The position numbers and the translations under genes were made by a program. The notes beneath the pieces were generated by a model, which did not search any database, was not told the DNA's origin, and worked only from the letters and a program-made list of their open reading frames with translations. A stretch of 64,000 nucleotides of DNA from contig BDDD01000039.1 of NCBI GenBank assembly GCA_001972305.1, positions 702,274 through 766,273 of the forward strand, read 5' to 3'. How positions within the stretch are numbered: the stretch's first letter is position 1; the number at the start of each line of letters is the position of its first letter. Positions 1-11,674 of the stretch are shown piece by piece. This DNA is from Cephalotus follicularis. Lineage: Eukaryota; Streptophyta; Magnoliopsida; Oxalidales; Cephalotaceae.

Positions 1-55
1 TGATCTAAACTCAAGATGTTAATCTTAATAAAGAGTAACCCTCTCTGATACCAAT
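1..55 (-). mobile_element. Copia-2 leader and primer binding site
   Basis: On the minus strand this is the sequence just downstream of the Copia-2 5' LTR. Bases 43-53 are the reverse complement of TGGTATCAGAG, the primer binding site for the initiator-tRNA-Met type used by many plant LTR elements, two bases from the LTR. The rest of the element lies left of the window. The assignment to Copia rather than Gypsy rests on the TGTTGG/CCAACA termini and the 2-base gap before the binding site, so it is an inference. Confidence 0.8.
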
Positions 56-600
56 TGTTGGAAGTCTAGAGGGGGGGTGAATAGACTTATAAAAATTTAT
101 CTAGCAAATATACCACCAATAAAATTAATTACTCAAACACACAAAGCGGAAAGTAAAGAGTTTAGGGTTTAGAGATTGCAAACGGATATATAGTGGTTTG
201 GCAAACCGCCTACGTCCACTCCCCAAGGCCTCCCCTTGAGTATTTCACTAGTATGCCCCAATCCGGGCTTGAAACTCCCACCGAGCTCCAACAAACTTTC
301 ACTCCAACCAAGCGAATTACAATTTGCTCCAACCGAGCAATACAAGAGACAACCTCTCTTGTATGAATGAAAGTAGTAGTTTAAGTGTTTACAAATTCGT
401 TGCGAATTTGTTTACAATGAAGCTCACTATGAACAAAGCTTAGAAATGTGTATGTAAGGTAAAAGTAAAGCTTTGTAATGTGTAGGATTGCTTGAATTTG
501 ATCTCTTTTGATTGTGTGAATGCTTGGTATTGAACTTGAGATAGCTTGAGAGAATGTGTAACTTGAAAGCTTGATCACTTGTGCAAGATGTCCAAATTTC

Positions 601-609
601 CTCTTATAG
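601..609 (-). promoter_or_regulatory. Putative TATA box of Copia-2 LTR
   Basis: On the minus strand the sequence reads CTATAAGAG, a plausible TATA box. It lies about 720 bp into the LTR and just downstream of the CAGTCGACTG cluster, which would place that cluster in U3. No transcript evidence is available. Confidence 0.45.
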
Positions 610-652
610 TTGAGCCTCCAACGGATCTATTTTTAACTGTCTGATACAAATC

Positions 653-1159
653 CAGTCGGCTGGATTTGGACGGCAGTCAGCTGAATTGATGGCGCGTTTA
701 TTTGAATATAGCCGTTGGGTGTGGGCAGTCGGCTGGAATATGTAGGCAGTCGACTGGTATGCTCGGCAGTCGACTGATCCCCTGCTTTAGTCGGCTGTTG
801 AGGCTAATTTTGAAATTACAAAACCTACTGCCAGATTTTACACCATTGAAGGCAGTCGGCTGGATTCCCTGGCAGTCGACTGGACCTCATGGCAGTCGAC
901 TGTTCCCCTGCTTCAGTCGGCTGGATTGGGTGTAAAATGATACAGAAGCTTCTGCCTGATTTGTACCCCATGGCAGTCGGCTGATGCCCTGCTACAGTCG
1001 ACTGGAATTGCCTGGCAGTCGACTAGAAATGTCTGGTAGTCGACTGGACTGGGTTTCCTACAGATTCTACGGTTTGGTTGAAGATACAGTCGACTACATA
1101 GCCTTGAGAGTCGACTTCTTTTTCCTGGGCAGTCGACTGGATTTCCCTCCAGTCGGCTG
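653..1159. repeat. Cluster of CAGTCGACTG-type palindromes
   Basis: About 18 copies of a 10-bp motif lie in 507 bp. Six are the perfect palindrome CAGTCGACTG (747, 767, 873, 893, 995, 1130). About four more keep the GTCGAC core, and most of the rest read CAGTCGGCTG. Many are flanked by GG on one side and GA on the other. Spacing is irregular, mostly near 20 bp or multiples, so this is a dispersed motif cluster rather than a head-to-tail satellite. Confidence 0.9.
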
Positions 1160-1323
1160 GAATTGCCTGTATCTGCAAAACCATTCTTGACACAACTTTG
1201 GACACAAGATTAAGCGAGTATATGAAGTTATAACTTAAAGAATTATGCATACAAGTAATCTATGTTTGTTAATCATCAAAATAACACATGGTAAACAATT
1301 AATCGGGGTGGCAAAGGCCAACA

Positions 1324-3482
1324 AATGACATCGACGGTCTTTAGGCAAAACGCTATAAGCGTCGACGCCTGCATGAAAACGTCGATGCTTTACTTCGTGG
1401 TTCTGATATGTGCAAACAGCAGATAGACGTGTCGCATGGTGGCATGTTTGTGCCACTCCTCAGGCATCTTGGCAGACACTTTGGGGACGTGTTATGCATG
1501 CAATGTGATGTCTAACTTGTCAGGACTGAAAAATAAACTGAAGGGAAAGGGACATGTGATCATGCATGAACTAGGAGAAGGAAGAAATGGACACCTGTTG
1601 CATCAGGTGTGCAAGAGAGATAGAAATGACCTGTTAGGTGCATGCAAGTGAAACAAAATGAGAAATGGCATAAAGTCGGCTCTCTCACCTCACTCTCATC
1701 TGTTATGAAATCCAGAGAGTTTAGAGACATTGTGAGTGACAAAGGAGAGCAAAAAAATTATAGAGAGAAAGCCCAACAACCATTGTTGAGCAAAGGAAGC
1801 TTGGATCTTGGACAGCGACTATTGGAACGAACCAGGGAACCTTCAGGCCGAACCTGGGACCCAAAGTGACTGATTGGATACTAAATGAGGTGGACTTTCG
1901 ACTTCTAACTTGAAGCCATAGGTAGGGGAAGCCATACTTGTATTTTGTGTTCAATATTTGGTGTTTGATCAGTGATGTTTATGCATGGATTGTATGGCCT
2001 ATTGAACAGTTTTTGGTCACTGAATTTATGCCATCTTGTACTGGATGTGTAATATGATGTTGCATGTCAGTTTTCTGGGCTTAATATGTACTGGTTTACC
2101 TGTTTTGGGGTTGGAAATGTTACTGTTTTGTCATGTCACGAGGAAGAAGACGATTGAGGCTTGAAAACCTTGACGCTTTGTACTGTGAACTGCGTTTTAT
2201 TTACTGAATGCATTTTAAACGTCGACGCCTATGGGAGAAGACACCGATGCCTAAGGTACAGAAAGCGCTGACACCAAGGATCGAGCGTCGACGCTTAGAG
2301 GACATAAGCGTCGACGCCTAAGTGAAAGACATTGACGCTTTAGAGTCCTGTTTGGACAGTTTTAAGATTTCAATGCCCGATGATCCCGATTTCGTTTAGG
2401 ATGCATTTGAGCATTTTTATGCATTGCATATGTACTGTTTACTGCCCGTTTAATAAACGTTTATAAACTGTTATGATTCTAAATTGTTATATTAATTTTG
2501 AAATGCATATATGAGTTTGAAAATATTAAATGGATATTGATATATTTTGAACATGCTGGGAAAGCAATTTCAACTACTGAAACTGTTTAAAGTATTTTCT
2601 ATCTATTGGAAATACATATTTCAAATGTATATGACTTCGAAAATAATTTGAAATGAACTGCCTATTATTGATCTATCGATCTTTACTGTACTGTTACTCA
2701 CTGTTTACTATGACTATTCATTTTTCATGCTCTGTGAATTTACTGTGTTTGTGCTTGAACCTACTAGTTGCGTGGCGGGGACTGTCACCATTGACTAGTG
2801 GCAGGGTTGACCTAGGGGCCAGGAGTTGTCTGGGTAACTCACTGTACTGTACTGTTGACTTGCATGGTTGTCCGGAGACGGGACCGAAGTGAGAGTGCAA
2901 CATGGGGCCAGGAGTTAGTGGTGTTGTACATACTGATTGCCTGTTTATGGTCCCTTTGTGGACATACTGTACTGTTTACTGGTCCTATTCGGACACTACT
3001 GTACCTCATCATTTACGCTTACATTTCATGACATGCATGTAGTGTTGATCCCAAATTGCTCTTATGACTTAGCTGAGTGAGGACAAAGGCTAACCCCCTA
3101 CTTTACAGATTGATGCAGTGGACCGGCTTTGGGAATCAGCATGGATGAAGTACAAGTTTTAATAATGTTTTTTTTTTTACTTGGGGTTATGTCTCTTTGG
3201 GTGTTGTGTACCATATTTTCCGGTTTACTTGACTTTTGATGCTACTGGATACTGTATTTTGGGTCACGCTCCGTTTTGTGGGCTTTTAACTATGACAGAC
3301 ATGTATTTGGTAACGTGTAGTATGGGATGCACGTTACGTGCCTTTCAGCTTATGAGTTTTAATGCTTCTGCAACTGTTATCATGTTTGAAAAGTTTACTT
3401 TTTTTATGGTTTTTGCATAAGCTGAATCTTAAATGTTAATTGTCGCCACTTTTATGTTGTTTACTGAAAACGGGGTGTGACC
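1324..3482 (+). mobile_element. Gypsy-1 5' LTR, left part outside window
   Basis: This segment is collinear with 11966-14312. It carries several GCGTCGACGC-type motifs, including perfect copies at 1359, 2285 and 2308. It has the usual conserved stretch before the LTR end, near 3085 (GGACAAAGGCTAACCCCCTA). It ends in GGGGTGTGAC next to a primer binding site. Confidence 0.88.
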
Positions 3483-3485
3483 GAG

Positions 3486-3497
3486 TGGTATTTGAGC
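3486..3497 (+). other. Gypsy-1 primer binding site
   Basis: The sequence TGGTATTTGAGC, three bases past the LTR end, is a diverged form of TGGTATCAGAGC, which is complementary to the 3' end of initiator tRNA-Met. Confidence 0.75.
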
Positions 3498-3593
3498 ATA
3501 TTCCATATATGCTTAGCTAGGATATTTTCCTTGGCAATTAATAAGTTGTTTTTCTAAAGTTGTGACTAATTATCATTCTTCTTATAGGAACAA

Positions 3594-4769
3594 ATGGACA
3601 GAAGGAGGACACGTGCTAGGGCTAGAGCTGCTGGAGCAAATGCCCCTGAGGAAGTGAATGTTCCGCAAGGGATTAATGTTCCCCGAGATGAGAGAGATCC
3701 AATGATCCGTATTGCGGATTATTTTCAGCCACAGATGGCCTTTAATATGGCTAATGCGGAGGAGATGCGCCAGTACTACGCGCAAGCTCGGTCGCGACAT
3801 AGAGCTCCTGACCATTGCCCGAGAGAGGATGGTAATCAGTTTGGGAGGGACCTTGAAAGGTTCATCAGGAAGAATCCACCCAGTTTCCAAGGGGAACTTG
3901 ATGCCACCATTGCTGAGAGATGGCTGCAGCATTTGGAGAAAATCTTTGAAGTGATGGACTGTACGGACGATCAAAAACTGAAGTTTGCTGTATACCGTCT
4001 GTGGGGTGAGGCCACTCATTGGTGGGAGATGGTCAAAGCAAAGTGGGAATCTCAGAGGCTTGAAAATACTTGGGACAGATTCCAGACAGAGTTCTTGGAC
4101 ACCTATGTTCCATGGATTGAGCAAGAGCGACGGGAGACGGAGCTCTTGGAGTTACGACAGGGGGAGATGCCGGTAACAGAGTATCAAGAAAGGTTCATAG
4201 AGCTAGCCAGACATTCACCCTATTTGGTGGTTGATGATGGAAAAAGATACAGAGGTTTCTGAGGGGTCTGTGACTGGATTTTCGGTCAAGAATTAGGGCT
4301 ATGGAACTGGGGACTTTTGTAGAAGTTGCTCAGAAAGCAAGACTACTGGAGAGCATATCCAGTGAACCGGGCTGAGAGGGCTCGCACACAACAGAATGAA
4401 CAGAGTCCTACACAATCCAGACCAGCATCGTCGAAATGGCAAGAGGGTGGTTCTCCGACGAAATCATCCAAGAGCAAATCTCAGCAAACAGCTTCACAGA
4501 GTTCTCTGAGCCAAGGGAGTAGTGCTAGATTCGGAGGTTGTTTTCATTGTGGTCGTACGAGCCACCAACAGAAGGATTGCTGGAGGTATAATGGCTGGTG
4601 CTTGAGGTGCGGGGCACCTGGTCATTCGGTGAAAGATTTTCCAAAGAGTTCAGCGACAACACCTACTGGGCCAGGAAGTAGTAGTGGTGCGGCGGCGGGA
4701 CCATCACAGAGGAGAGACACCGGCAAGGGCATCGCAAAAGGTAGAGTTTTTGTACTTGCCCAGACATAG
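3594..4769 (+). pseudogene. Gypsy-1 gag remnant with zinc knuckle
   Basis: The first block (3594-4262) has the Retrotrans_gag signature: a basic N-terminus, then FQGELDATIAERWLQHLEKI, WWEMVKAKW and LDTYVPW..QERRETELLELRQGEM. Gag forms the capsid-like particle that packages element RNA. The second block (4326-4769) is a Ser/Gln/Pro-rich linker followed by a CCHC nucleocapsid knuckle (CFHCGRTSHQQKDC) and a second knuckle-like unit (CLRCGAPGH). Order and spacing fit chromovirus gag. The region is a fossil and does not encode one continuous product. Confidence 0.88.
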
Positions 4770-4904
4770 GTTGCAGAGTCGACTTCAGTTGTTAGAGGTA
4801 CTCTGTACATATATGGCTTTTCTGCTAGGGTGTTGATGGATTCTGGAGCATCGCATTCTTTTATATCTACATATTTTGCATCTTGCTTAGATGTTACCCC
4901 TGAC

Positions 4905-4909
4905 CGCAT
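4905..4909. repeat. Target duplication CGCAT, left copy
   Basis: CGCAT here matches CGCAT at 8385-8389 on the far side of the solo LTR, a 5-bp target-site duplication as expected for LTR element integration. Confidence 0.9.
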
Positions 4910-6146
4910 TGTAATATCCCGTTTTTCCGTATAGAATTTTAGGGCTTTTCGATTTGTTTCGTGTGGGCTATCGATTTTTTTTTTCGGTTTGTGGACTGCC
5001 CATTTTTCGGTCTGTTTTGCTTTTGGCTAGGCTAGGCGGGTTTTGGCCTTAGCCTAGTGGGTTTTGATATTAAGTCCATGAATAAATAAAACAATTTTGA
5101 CTTTTTATTTACTTGTTAAAAACCCTTTCAGCATTTTTAAATAACAAAAACCCTATTTTATATTTATTTTTCTCTCTCTCTCTCCCACAACCCTCTCTCC
5201 CGTTCTTTCTCCCCACTCAGCTGCTGTCACTGGCGTCGGTGCAGATATGGCACCGGCGAAGGCACCGGTCAAACCCCCACGAGCTCCTAAGTCCACCGGA
5301 CCCAACCCCTACGCCGAACAACGGCTCCTTCGGCGTGCGCGACGTCTTCTCTTCCCGCCACTGTCGAATGCCATAGCTCCGTCTCCGGTGATCGTCATGA
5401 CAAGACAATCACATATTCGGCATCCTGGCTTCGAGAGGAAGCGAACTTGACCAGCCCCGACCCTTGGCAATGCCAGAAAAGCATATCAGTGCAAAGTCAA
5501 CCGTGGTCAAAAGAGTCTGTTCCAGCCAAATGAGGCGGCGCCGTGGCAAACGCGCCCTGGATATGTGACCCCCGGTCTCAAATGCTTCAGATCGGCCCTT
5601 TTCATCATCTGACCGGCAACGCGTGACAGACACGCGCCGGCCAGCGGCGGCTCGTGAGCCCACGCCCGGCAGTCTCCTGCGACACATTTTTGACAGTTTC
5701 CAACTCCGTTCTCTGCATAGGTGTGATCCGTTTCAGTTTCGCGATGTGATTATGACCCTGTGCTCCATTCCGACTAATTTCGGTAAACTCTGAACCTTAC
5801 TCCGTTAAATTCTATTTCGGTTGAATTATGTATTTCTGTAATCGTTTTACGATATTATGAGTTGAACTAGTATTATGATTCGAAATTGGATGAATTGGAC
5901 AAATTGGACTTACCTTAGTGAATTCGAAAATATGTTTAGATGAGACTTCTGCGAATTAGACGTATAAAACCTATTATTATCTTATATGGTCATGATCAGT
6001 GTACATTGACCCATGAGTCGAGGTCTGATTTTATTTCAAGTCCTTATGAGAACGATTTTATTTCTGTTAGATATTTGCAACAACCGAGGAGCGGTTTAAA
6101 GAAGTCTCGATATATATTCTCTGGGTTGTTTTGGTGATCGCATGAG

Positions 6147-6840
6147 GTAAGGATTTTCCGCTCTTTGGTTATCTGATTTTATTGGAACTATCCCATTTCA
6201 CTTTTATGATTAAAGTATGGATCTTCGTTTCTTGATACACTCTTACTGATTTTATTAGAGTACAAATTTAGTTCTATTTTGCGAATAATATATGGATCCT
6301 TCATTTAGTTATCATTCGATTTTATCTGAGTTGAATCTGTTTGTTGAAATGTACGGATTCTATCGTTCTTCTATCTGATTCTACTGAAACAATCCAGTTT
6401 CACTTTTATGATTAATGTACGGATTATTCTTTCGTTCTTGGATACCCCCTTCGATTTTATTGAATAAAGTCAATTTTACTATTTAATGATTATGTATGGA
6501 TAACTCTTTCTTTGATACCCTCCTACTGGTTTGTTAAAGAATAAATTTCAGCTTTATCTTTCATTATTGTACGGATTATCTTTGCTTTGGATTTCTCTAT
6601 CGGTTTTATTGAAATAAAGTCGGTTATGTTTTCTTTTGTACGGATGTCCTTCCTTGGCTATCCTTCTGATTTTATTTGAGATAATTTCAAATTCTGTATT
6701 TGGTATGGATCCCTTTTCGGGGTTATCATCGATCGGTTTTGATTAAATAAACCTGTTTTATTGCCTAATGGATATGTACGAACACTATCACTCTTGGGCT
6801 ATCTGATTTTATCGAACGAAAATCAGCTTTGTTTTTATGC
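6147..6840 (+). repeat. Degenerate roughly 70-bp array, about 10 units, in F LTR
   Basis: About ten diverged units of 58-77 bp can be aligned. Each begins near GTACGGAT or GTATGGAT, then has a CTTTC/TTCTTGG stretch, then ends near TCTGATTTTATTGAA. Unit starts are near 6150, 6217, 6292, 6350, 6417, 6494, 6571, 6639, 6704 and 6774. The reverse-oriented LTR at 41197-44745 carries the same array. Confidence 0.8.
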
Positions 6841-7619
6841 TATGTTCTTTCGGTTTATGAACTCGGTCATGTTTTATGGTTTCGATATGTTTCGAAAATA
6901 AAGTCGGTTTTTGACATTTTATGAAATTTGAATGTTCTCGACTTTATTATTCTTATGCTATGATATGTTATGAAATATGTTATGATCATCTCTTTTATGG
7001 TGGAAATAAATGAGTTGATTTCTGATTATGAAATGTACGTTATGATATTGTTTGTTAACGATTTTTGAATATGTTTCGAAAAAGCATGTTTATATGTGTT
7101 TTTAAAGTGATTTTGATAAATCAATGTTTTCGAAATGATTGAATACTGAGTATTGTACCCACCTATGGGGCGTACCATAGGCATGTCGTAGGCCTGGCAT
7201 GGGGACATGACACTTCCGTAGCGGTGTGATTAGTCTACGACGTCTCTGAATGTTATGAATAAATCCCATGAGGTGGATTTATGGATCCGCTATGTGATAG
7301 AGGCGTATGAATCGATTCTAGTATATAATATGTGATGTGATATGATATGTTATGAGAATTGATATGTGTAGTGCCGTACACTTCAATTCTACTTGGCATG
7401 TGGAATTAGCTACTCCCTTGCTATATGTGTTCTGATATGTGATATGTGGCTCAGTATGGAACTTATGTTTTGAAAGGTTTGTCATACGTTTTGAAAGTTA
7501 TGGATTTGGTTTTTATGAAAGTTCATATATGACTTCAAAGAATGTTTAAACTAATTTATTGCTTAAGATTTCTGTTTTGAGTTAACTTTGAAATCTTACT
7601 GCTTTAAAATTATCATTAT

Positions 7620-8010
7620 CGTTTACTGTTTGTTTTGTTTTGTTCCGTATTCTGGTTGTTTCGTACTATTCAGAAACTGTTTTCTTTTGTTCCGTAAATT
7701 GTTCTACTCTGTTTCGTAGAGTGTTTCGTTTCGTAAAATGTCTTGTATCGCATCGTGTTTGTTTCAGATACTGTATTGAGCATGATATTGTTTTGTTTCG
7801 GATACTGTTTCGTTTTGGTAAACTGCTTTGTTTCGGACACAGTTTTGTTTCGTTCTGTTATGATTCGTAACTGATCTGTTATGATTCGTAACTGTTCTGT
7901 TTTGTTTCATAACTGTTCTGTTTTGATTCGTATCCGTTTGATTCGTAATTATGTTGTTTCGTAACTGATTTGTTTCATAAACTGTTCGTAAACTGTTTTA
8001 TGATTCTATA
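7620..8010 (+). repeat. Short degenerate repeats of TTCGTAACTG type
   Basis: The stretch is dominated by overlapping variants of CTGTTTTGTTTCGTAA with a period of roughly 16-20 bp. The same block, reverse complemented, is at about 41580-41950 and 46930-47300, so it is a property of the F LTR. Confidence 0.75.
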
Positions 8011-8384
8011 TTTGTACTGAGGTTTGATCAGTCGCGTTTTTGTTTCCATGCAGCAGGTTTTCAGGGACAGCATGGGCAAGTCTGATGAGAGAGTTACCCT
8101 ATGTCAGAGGATCATCTAGGAGTTTGATCTGGTTATATTTTTAGTAGTGTTATGGTCGTGTATAGGCCAGTTATCTAAACAGTATTGTGATTTTGGTTTA
8201 TGACAAAGTTTTCAGATTATGTTTCAGATTCAGTTTATGTTCCATGATGATACATGTTTTAAGATTTTTAGAACCACCACATATTGATTAAGATTAAGAT
8301 CTTTGATATGTTTTTAGTTCAGTTTTGTGTAACACACCGATCCCGAATCGGGAGTGATCCCGGTTCTGAATCGGGGATGTTACA

Positions 8385-8699
8385 CGCATGTCATATATGC
8401 TTGATGTGAGTACACCGACTGGGACTTCTATGTACACTGACTCGGTATATAGGAGTTGTGAGATGCCTATGGCAAGCATTTCCTTGTATGTAGATTTGAT
8501 TGTGCTACCTATCAGTGACTTCGATGTTATACTGGGGATGGATTGGCTATCAGCACACCGTGTTCGCATGGATTGCTATAATAAAACTGTGGAATTTTGT
8601 CTACCCGATGGAACAACATTTCAGTTCAAGGGAGACAAAGGGTTCTCCACATTGATCATATCCTTTATTCGAGCATCGAGGTATCTAGAGAAGGGATGA
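8385..8699 (+). pseudogene. Gypsy-1 protease region, right part
   Basis: Residues such as DVILGMDWLSAHRV match the C-terminal part of Gypsy aspartic proteases. The active-site part (LMDSGASHSF, around 4830-4860) lies on the other side of the inserted solo LTR. The retroviral-type protease would cut the element polyprotein. The insertion inactivates it. Confidence 0.85.
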
Positions 8700-8744
8700 G
8701 AAGGGTACCTGGCTTACGTAATTGATCGAAGGAAGGAGAAAGGT

Positions 8745-9347
8745 TTGAGTATGGAGGACATTCTGGTTGTGTGTGAATTTCTGGATGTGTTTCTTGATGA
8801 CTTGGGGTCTTTACAACCGAAGAGGAGTATGGAGTTCGTTATTGATCTTGTTCCTGGAACGACTACTATCTCTAAAGCACCTTATCGGATGGCTCCTGCC
8901 GAGTTGAGGGAGTTAAAGTTACAGTTGCAAGACCTGATTGATAAAGGTTTTGTTAGACCCAGTGTTTCTCCGGGGGGTACGCCTGTGTTGTTTGTCAAGA
9001 AGAAAGATGGATTGATGAAGGTTCGCATCGATTACAGAATGCTGAATATGGCAACTATGAAGAACAAGTATCCGTTGCCCCACATCAAAGATTTTTTCGA
9101 CCAGTTGCAAGGGTCAAGGGTGTTTTCCAAGCTCGATTTGAGATCGGGTTATCACCAATTGAGAGTAAGGGAAGGACACATTGAGAAGACTGACTTCCGG
9201 ACACGGTATGGTCACTACGAGTTCTTGTTGATGTCGTTTGGTGTTACCAATGCACCGACAGCTTTCATGTCATTGATTAATGACGTATTTCGGCCATACT
9301 TGGATCAATTTGTCATGGTGTTTATTGATGATATACTGGTATGCTAG
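8745..9347 (+). pseudogene. Gypsy-1 reverse transcriptase fragment
   Basis: About 200 residues align with the Gypsy reverse transcriptase. Visible motifs are [66 protein letters not shown] and the catalytic box with FIDD. The enzyme copies element RNA into cDNA in cytoplasmic particles. The palm domain is well preserved but sits in a broken element. Confidence 0.93.
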
Positions 9348-10054
9348 AGGAGTGAGGAGGAACACACTCATGATCTGAGGCTAGTATTGCAGGTTCTTAG
9401 AGAGCACCGTTAGTATGCTAAGTTTAGTAAATGTGAGTTCTGACTTGATCATGTGATCTTCCTTGGTCATATTGTATCTGGTGAAGGTTTGCGGTGGACC
9501 CGTTGAAGACAGAGGCAGTGCGAGATTGGCCGCAACCAAAGAACGTGACTAAGGTGTGCAGTTTTCTTGGCTTGGAGGGATATTACAGGAGGTTTATTTA
9601 GAACTTCTCAAGGATTGCTGTACCTTTGACCAGACTAACTTAGAAGAAGACCTTATTTGTTTAGGATGAATATTGTGAAGCTCGTTTACGTCAACTGAAG
9701 GATCGGTTGGTTATTACACCAATCTTGGCATTACCTAAGTGTAATGAGTGTTTTGTAGTCTGCAGCGATGCATCGGGTAAGGGCTTGGGCTGTGTGTTAA
9801 GGCAGCAGGGCAGAGTGATTACATATGCCTAGAGGAAGTTGAAGCCTTATAAGGAGAACTACCCGACACATGACCTTGAACTTGCAGCGATTATTTTCGC
9901 CCTTCAGAAGTGGAGGCACTATCTTTATGGGGCGCAGTTTGAAATCTTTACAGATCATAAGAGTTTAAGGTACCTGTTCTGCCAGGATACACTGAACATG
10001 AGGCAACGCAGGTGGGTGGAATTATTTAACGATTATGATTGCAATATTCAGTAG
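9348..10054 (+). pseudogene. Gypsy-1 RT thumb/connection and RNase H remnant
   Basis: The stretch carries the end of the RT and an RNase H domain. Recognisable pieces are CSDASGKGLGCVL, then [21 protein letters not shown] and [10 protein letters not shown], which match Gypsy RNase H. RNase H degrades the RNA strand of the RNA/DNA hybrid during cDNA synthesis. The region is broken. Confidence 0.9.
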
Positions 10055-10072
10055 CATCCGGGGAAACCGAAT

Positions 10073-11638
10073 GTGGTTGCTGATCCCTTGAGTCTCAAGG
10101 CTATGATTGCCAGTACGATGGTATCGCAATGGAAGATGTTGGAAGATTTCCAGGAGTTCCCCCCGTTTATTCAGTCACCGGGAGTCTTTCTGGCTAGCAT
10201 ACGAGCGCGACGGACGCTACTAGATCATATGAAGGATGCACAGTCACAAGATCCTGAGTTGCAACAGATTCGAGAGAATCTGGATTCGGAGTCTGATTTT
10301 CGAATACATGCCGATGGTGTTTTGAGATTCCAGGGGTGGGTGTGCCTTCCGAATGATAACGAGTTCAAGAGTGAGTTGCTTTACGGGGCTCATAAATCTC
10401 AGTACAACATTCACCTTGGTAGCACAAAAATGTACCAAGACATAAAGAGGGATTACTGGTGGCCTCGCATGAAACGAGAGATCGCCGAGTATCTAGCAAG
10501 GTGTTTGACTTGCCAGACTGTTAAGGCCGAGCAGCAGAGGCCGACAGGATTATTGCAGTCGTTGCCAGTGGCAGAGTAGAAGTGGGAACACATAACTATG
10601 GACTTTGTTTCGGGTTTTCCACTCACTCGTAACCGTCACAATGCAGTGTGGGTTATCATGGATAGCCTCACAAAGTCAGCTCATTTTCTACCCACTCATG
10701 TTATAGACTCAGCGAGCAAGTTGGCTCGATTGTATGTTAAGGAGATCGTATGACTGTATGGTGTTCCCGTGAGTATTGTTTGTGACAGAGATTCGATCTT
10801 CACTTCAAACTTCTGGAAGAGATTTCAAACAGCTTTCGGGATGAAGCTGAACCCGAGTACTGTCTTTCACCCTCAGACAGATGGGCAGTCTTAGCGTACC
10901 ATCCAGACCTTGGAGGATATGCTCCGGGCTTGCATTATCGACTTTGTTGGTACATGGGAGGATCACATTTCTTTGATAGAGTTTTCTTATAATAACAGAT
11001 ATCATTCCAGTATCGGCATGGCACCGTTTGAAGCCCTATTTTGGAGGAAGTGCAAATCTCCTGTGTGTTGGGATGAGGTCGGTGAGCGACCTTTACTCGG
11101 GACTGAGTTGGTGGAGGACACTTCGGAAAAGATCAAGGTCATCAAAGAGAATATGCTTGCTACTCAAAGCCAGCAGAAGAGCTATGTGGACAGTGTCAAG
11201 AGGAGGCCTTTGACCTTCAGTGTTGGTGATCATGTGTTCTTACAAGTTTCACCATGGAAGGGCATACAAAGGTTTGGGAAGAAGGGCAAGTTATCTCCGC
11301 GTTATATTGGTCCTTTCGAAATTTTGGAGAGGGTTGGGGAGGTAGCCTACAAGTTTGCCTTACCTGCTGCACTGTCAAACGTGCACGACGTCTTCCATGT
11401 GTCTATGCTGAGGAGATATATCCCAGACACATCACATGTCCTGGATTATAATGCAGTTCTCGTGCGAGATGACCTTTCTTGCGAAGAGTCACCGGTACAG
11501 ATCCAGTACTGGAAGACACAGGTACTGAGGAACCGAACCATCTCCATGGTGAAGATTCAATGGCAGTTCCACCGACTGGATGAGGCCACTTGGGAACGTG
11601 AGGAGGATCTCCAACCGCGTTACCCACACTTGTTCTAG
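10073..11638 (+). pseudogene. Gypsy-1 integrase with chromodomain-like tail
   Basis: In order there is an HHCC-type zinc finger (around 10373-10530; H..H and CLTCQ), a DDE core (around 10580-11050; TMDFVSGFP, then [10 protein letters not shown], then FHPQTDGQS), and a C-terminal module with KGKLSPRYIGPFEILERVG and NVHDVFHVSMLRRY. The last roughly 60 residues (QWQFHRLDEATWEREEDLQPRYPHLF region) are the chromodomain-like end of Tekay/Del chromoviruses, thought to steer integration to heterochromatin. The fossil has more than one break. Confidence 0.92.
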
Positions 11639-11674
11639 TACTGTTTTTAATTTCGAGGACGAAATTCCATGAAC

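Larger units (their letters stand above)
56..1323 (-). mobile_element. Copia-2 5' LTR, minus orientation
   Basis: This 1268-bp LTR is bounded by a perfect 6-bp terminal inverted repeat, TGTTGG at 56 and CCAACA ending at 1323. It sits beside the primer binding site at 43-53, so the internal region runs leftward out of the window. It interrupts the 5' LTR of Gypsy-1: sequence resuming at 1324 matches position about 11966 in the uninterrupted 3' LTR. AATGA at 1324-1328 would be one copy of a 5-bp target duplication; the other is outside the window. Short open frames in both strands here come from the internal palindromes and are not genes. Confidence 0.85.
4910..8384 (+). mobile_element. Solo LTR of family F in Gypsy-1 pol
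   Basis: This 3475-bp solo LTR begins TGTAATATCCC and ends GGATGTTACA, flanked by CGCAT. It matches the LTRs of the family F element at 41197-48184 in reverse orientation. No internal region remains, so it most likely formed by recombination between two LTRs. It carries a CT-rich tract near 5170, a GC-richer block at about 5220-5680, a degenerate roughly 70-bp array (6147-6840) and a TTCGTAACTG-rich array (7620-8010). Open frames inside it, including the roughly 90-codon frames on both strands near 5200-5690, also recur in the 44000 and 47600 copies and look like chance frames in the LTR. Confidence 0.93.

Noticed and set aside
43-55. tRNA gene fragments at primer binding sites (43-53, 3486, 39628, 46545, 52781)
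   Set aside because: Only 11-12 bases match tRNA-Met ends and each lies next to an LTR end, so they are priming sites. I see no cloverleaf-forming tRNA gene in the window.
653-1159. CRISPR-like array of short palindromic repeats
   Set aside because: The repeats are only 10 bp, spacing is irregular, the sequence is inside a plant LTR, and no cas-like gene exists nearby.
702-1250. Open frames of 68-77 codons on both strands
   Set aside because: They are made by the repeated CAGTCGACTG motifs and match no protein family; the region is LTR.
3594-4769. Host gene encoding a zinc-knuckle protein
   Set aside because: Domain order, flanking LTRs and the adjacent pol identify it as Gypsy gag.
5113-5690. 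Overlapping open frames near 5200-5690 that recur near 44000-44500 and 47510-47940
   Set aside because: They recur because the same LTR family F is present three times. The frames overlap on opposite strands, are rich in Arg and Ser from GC-rich LTR sequence, and have no recognisable domain.
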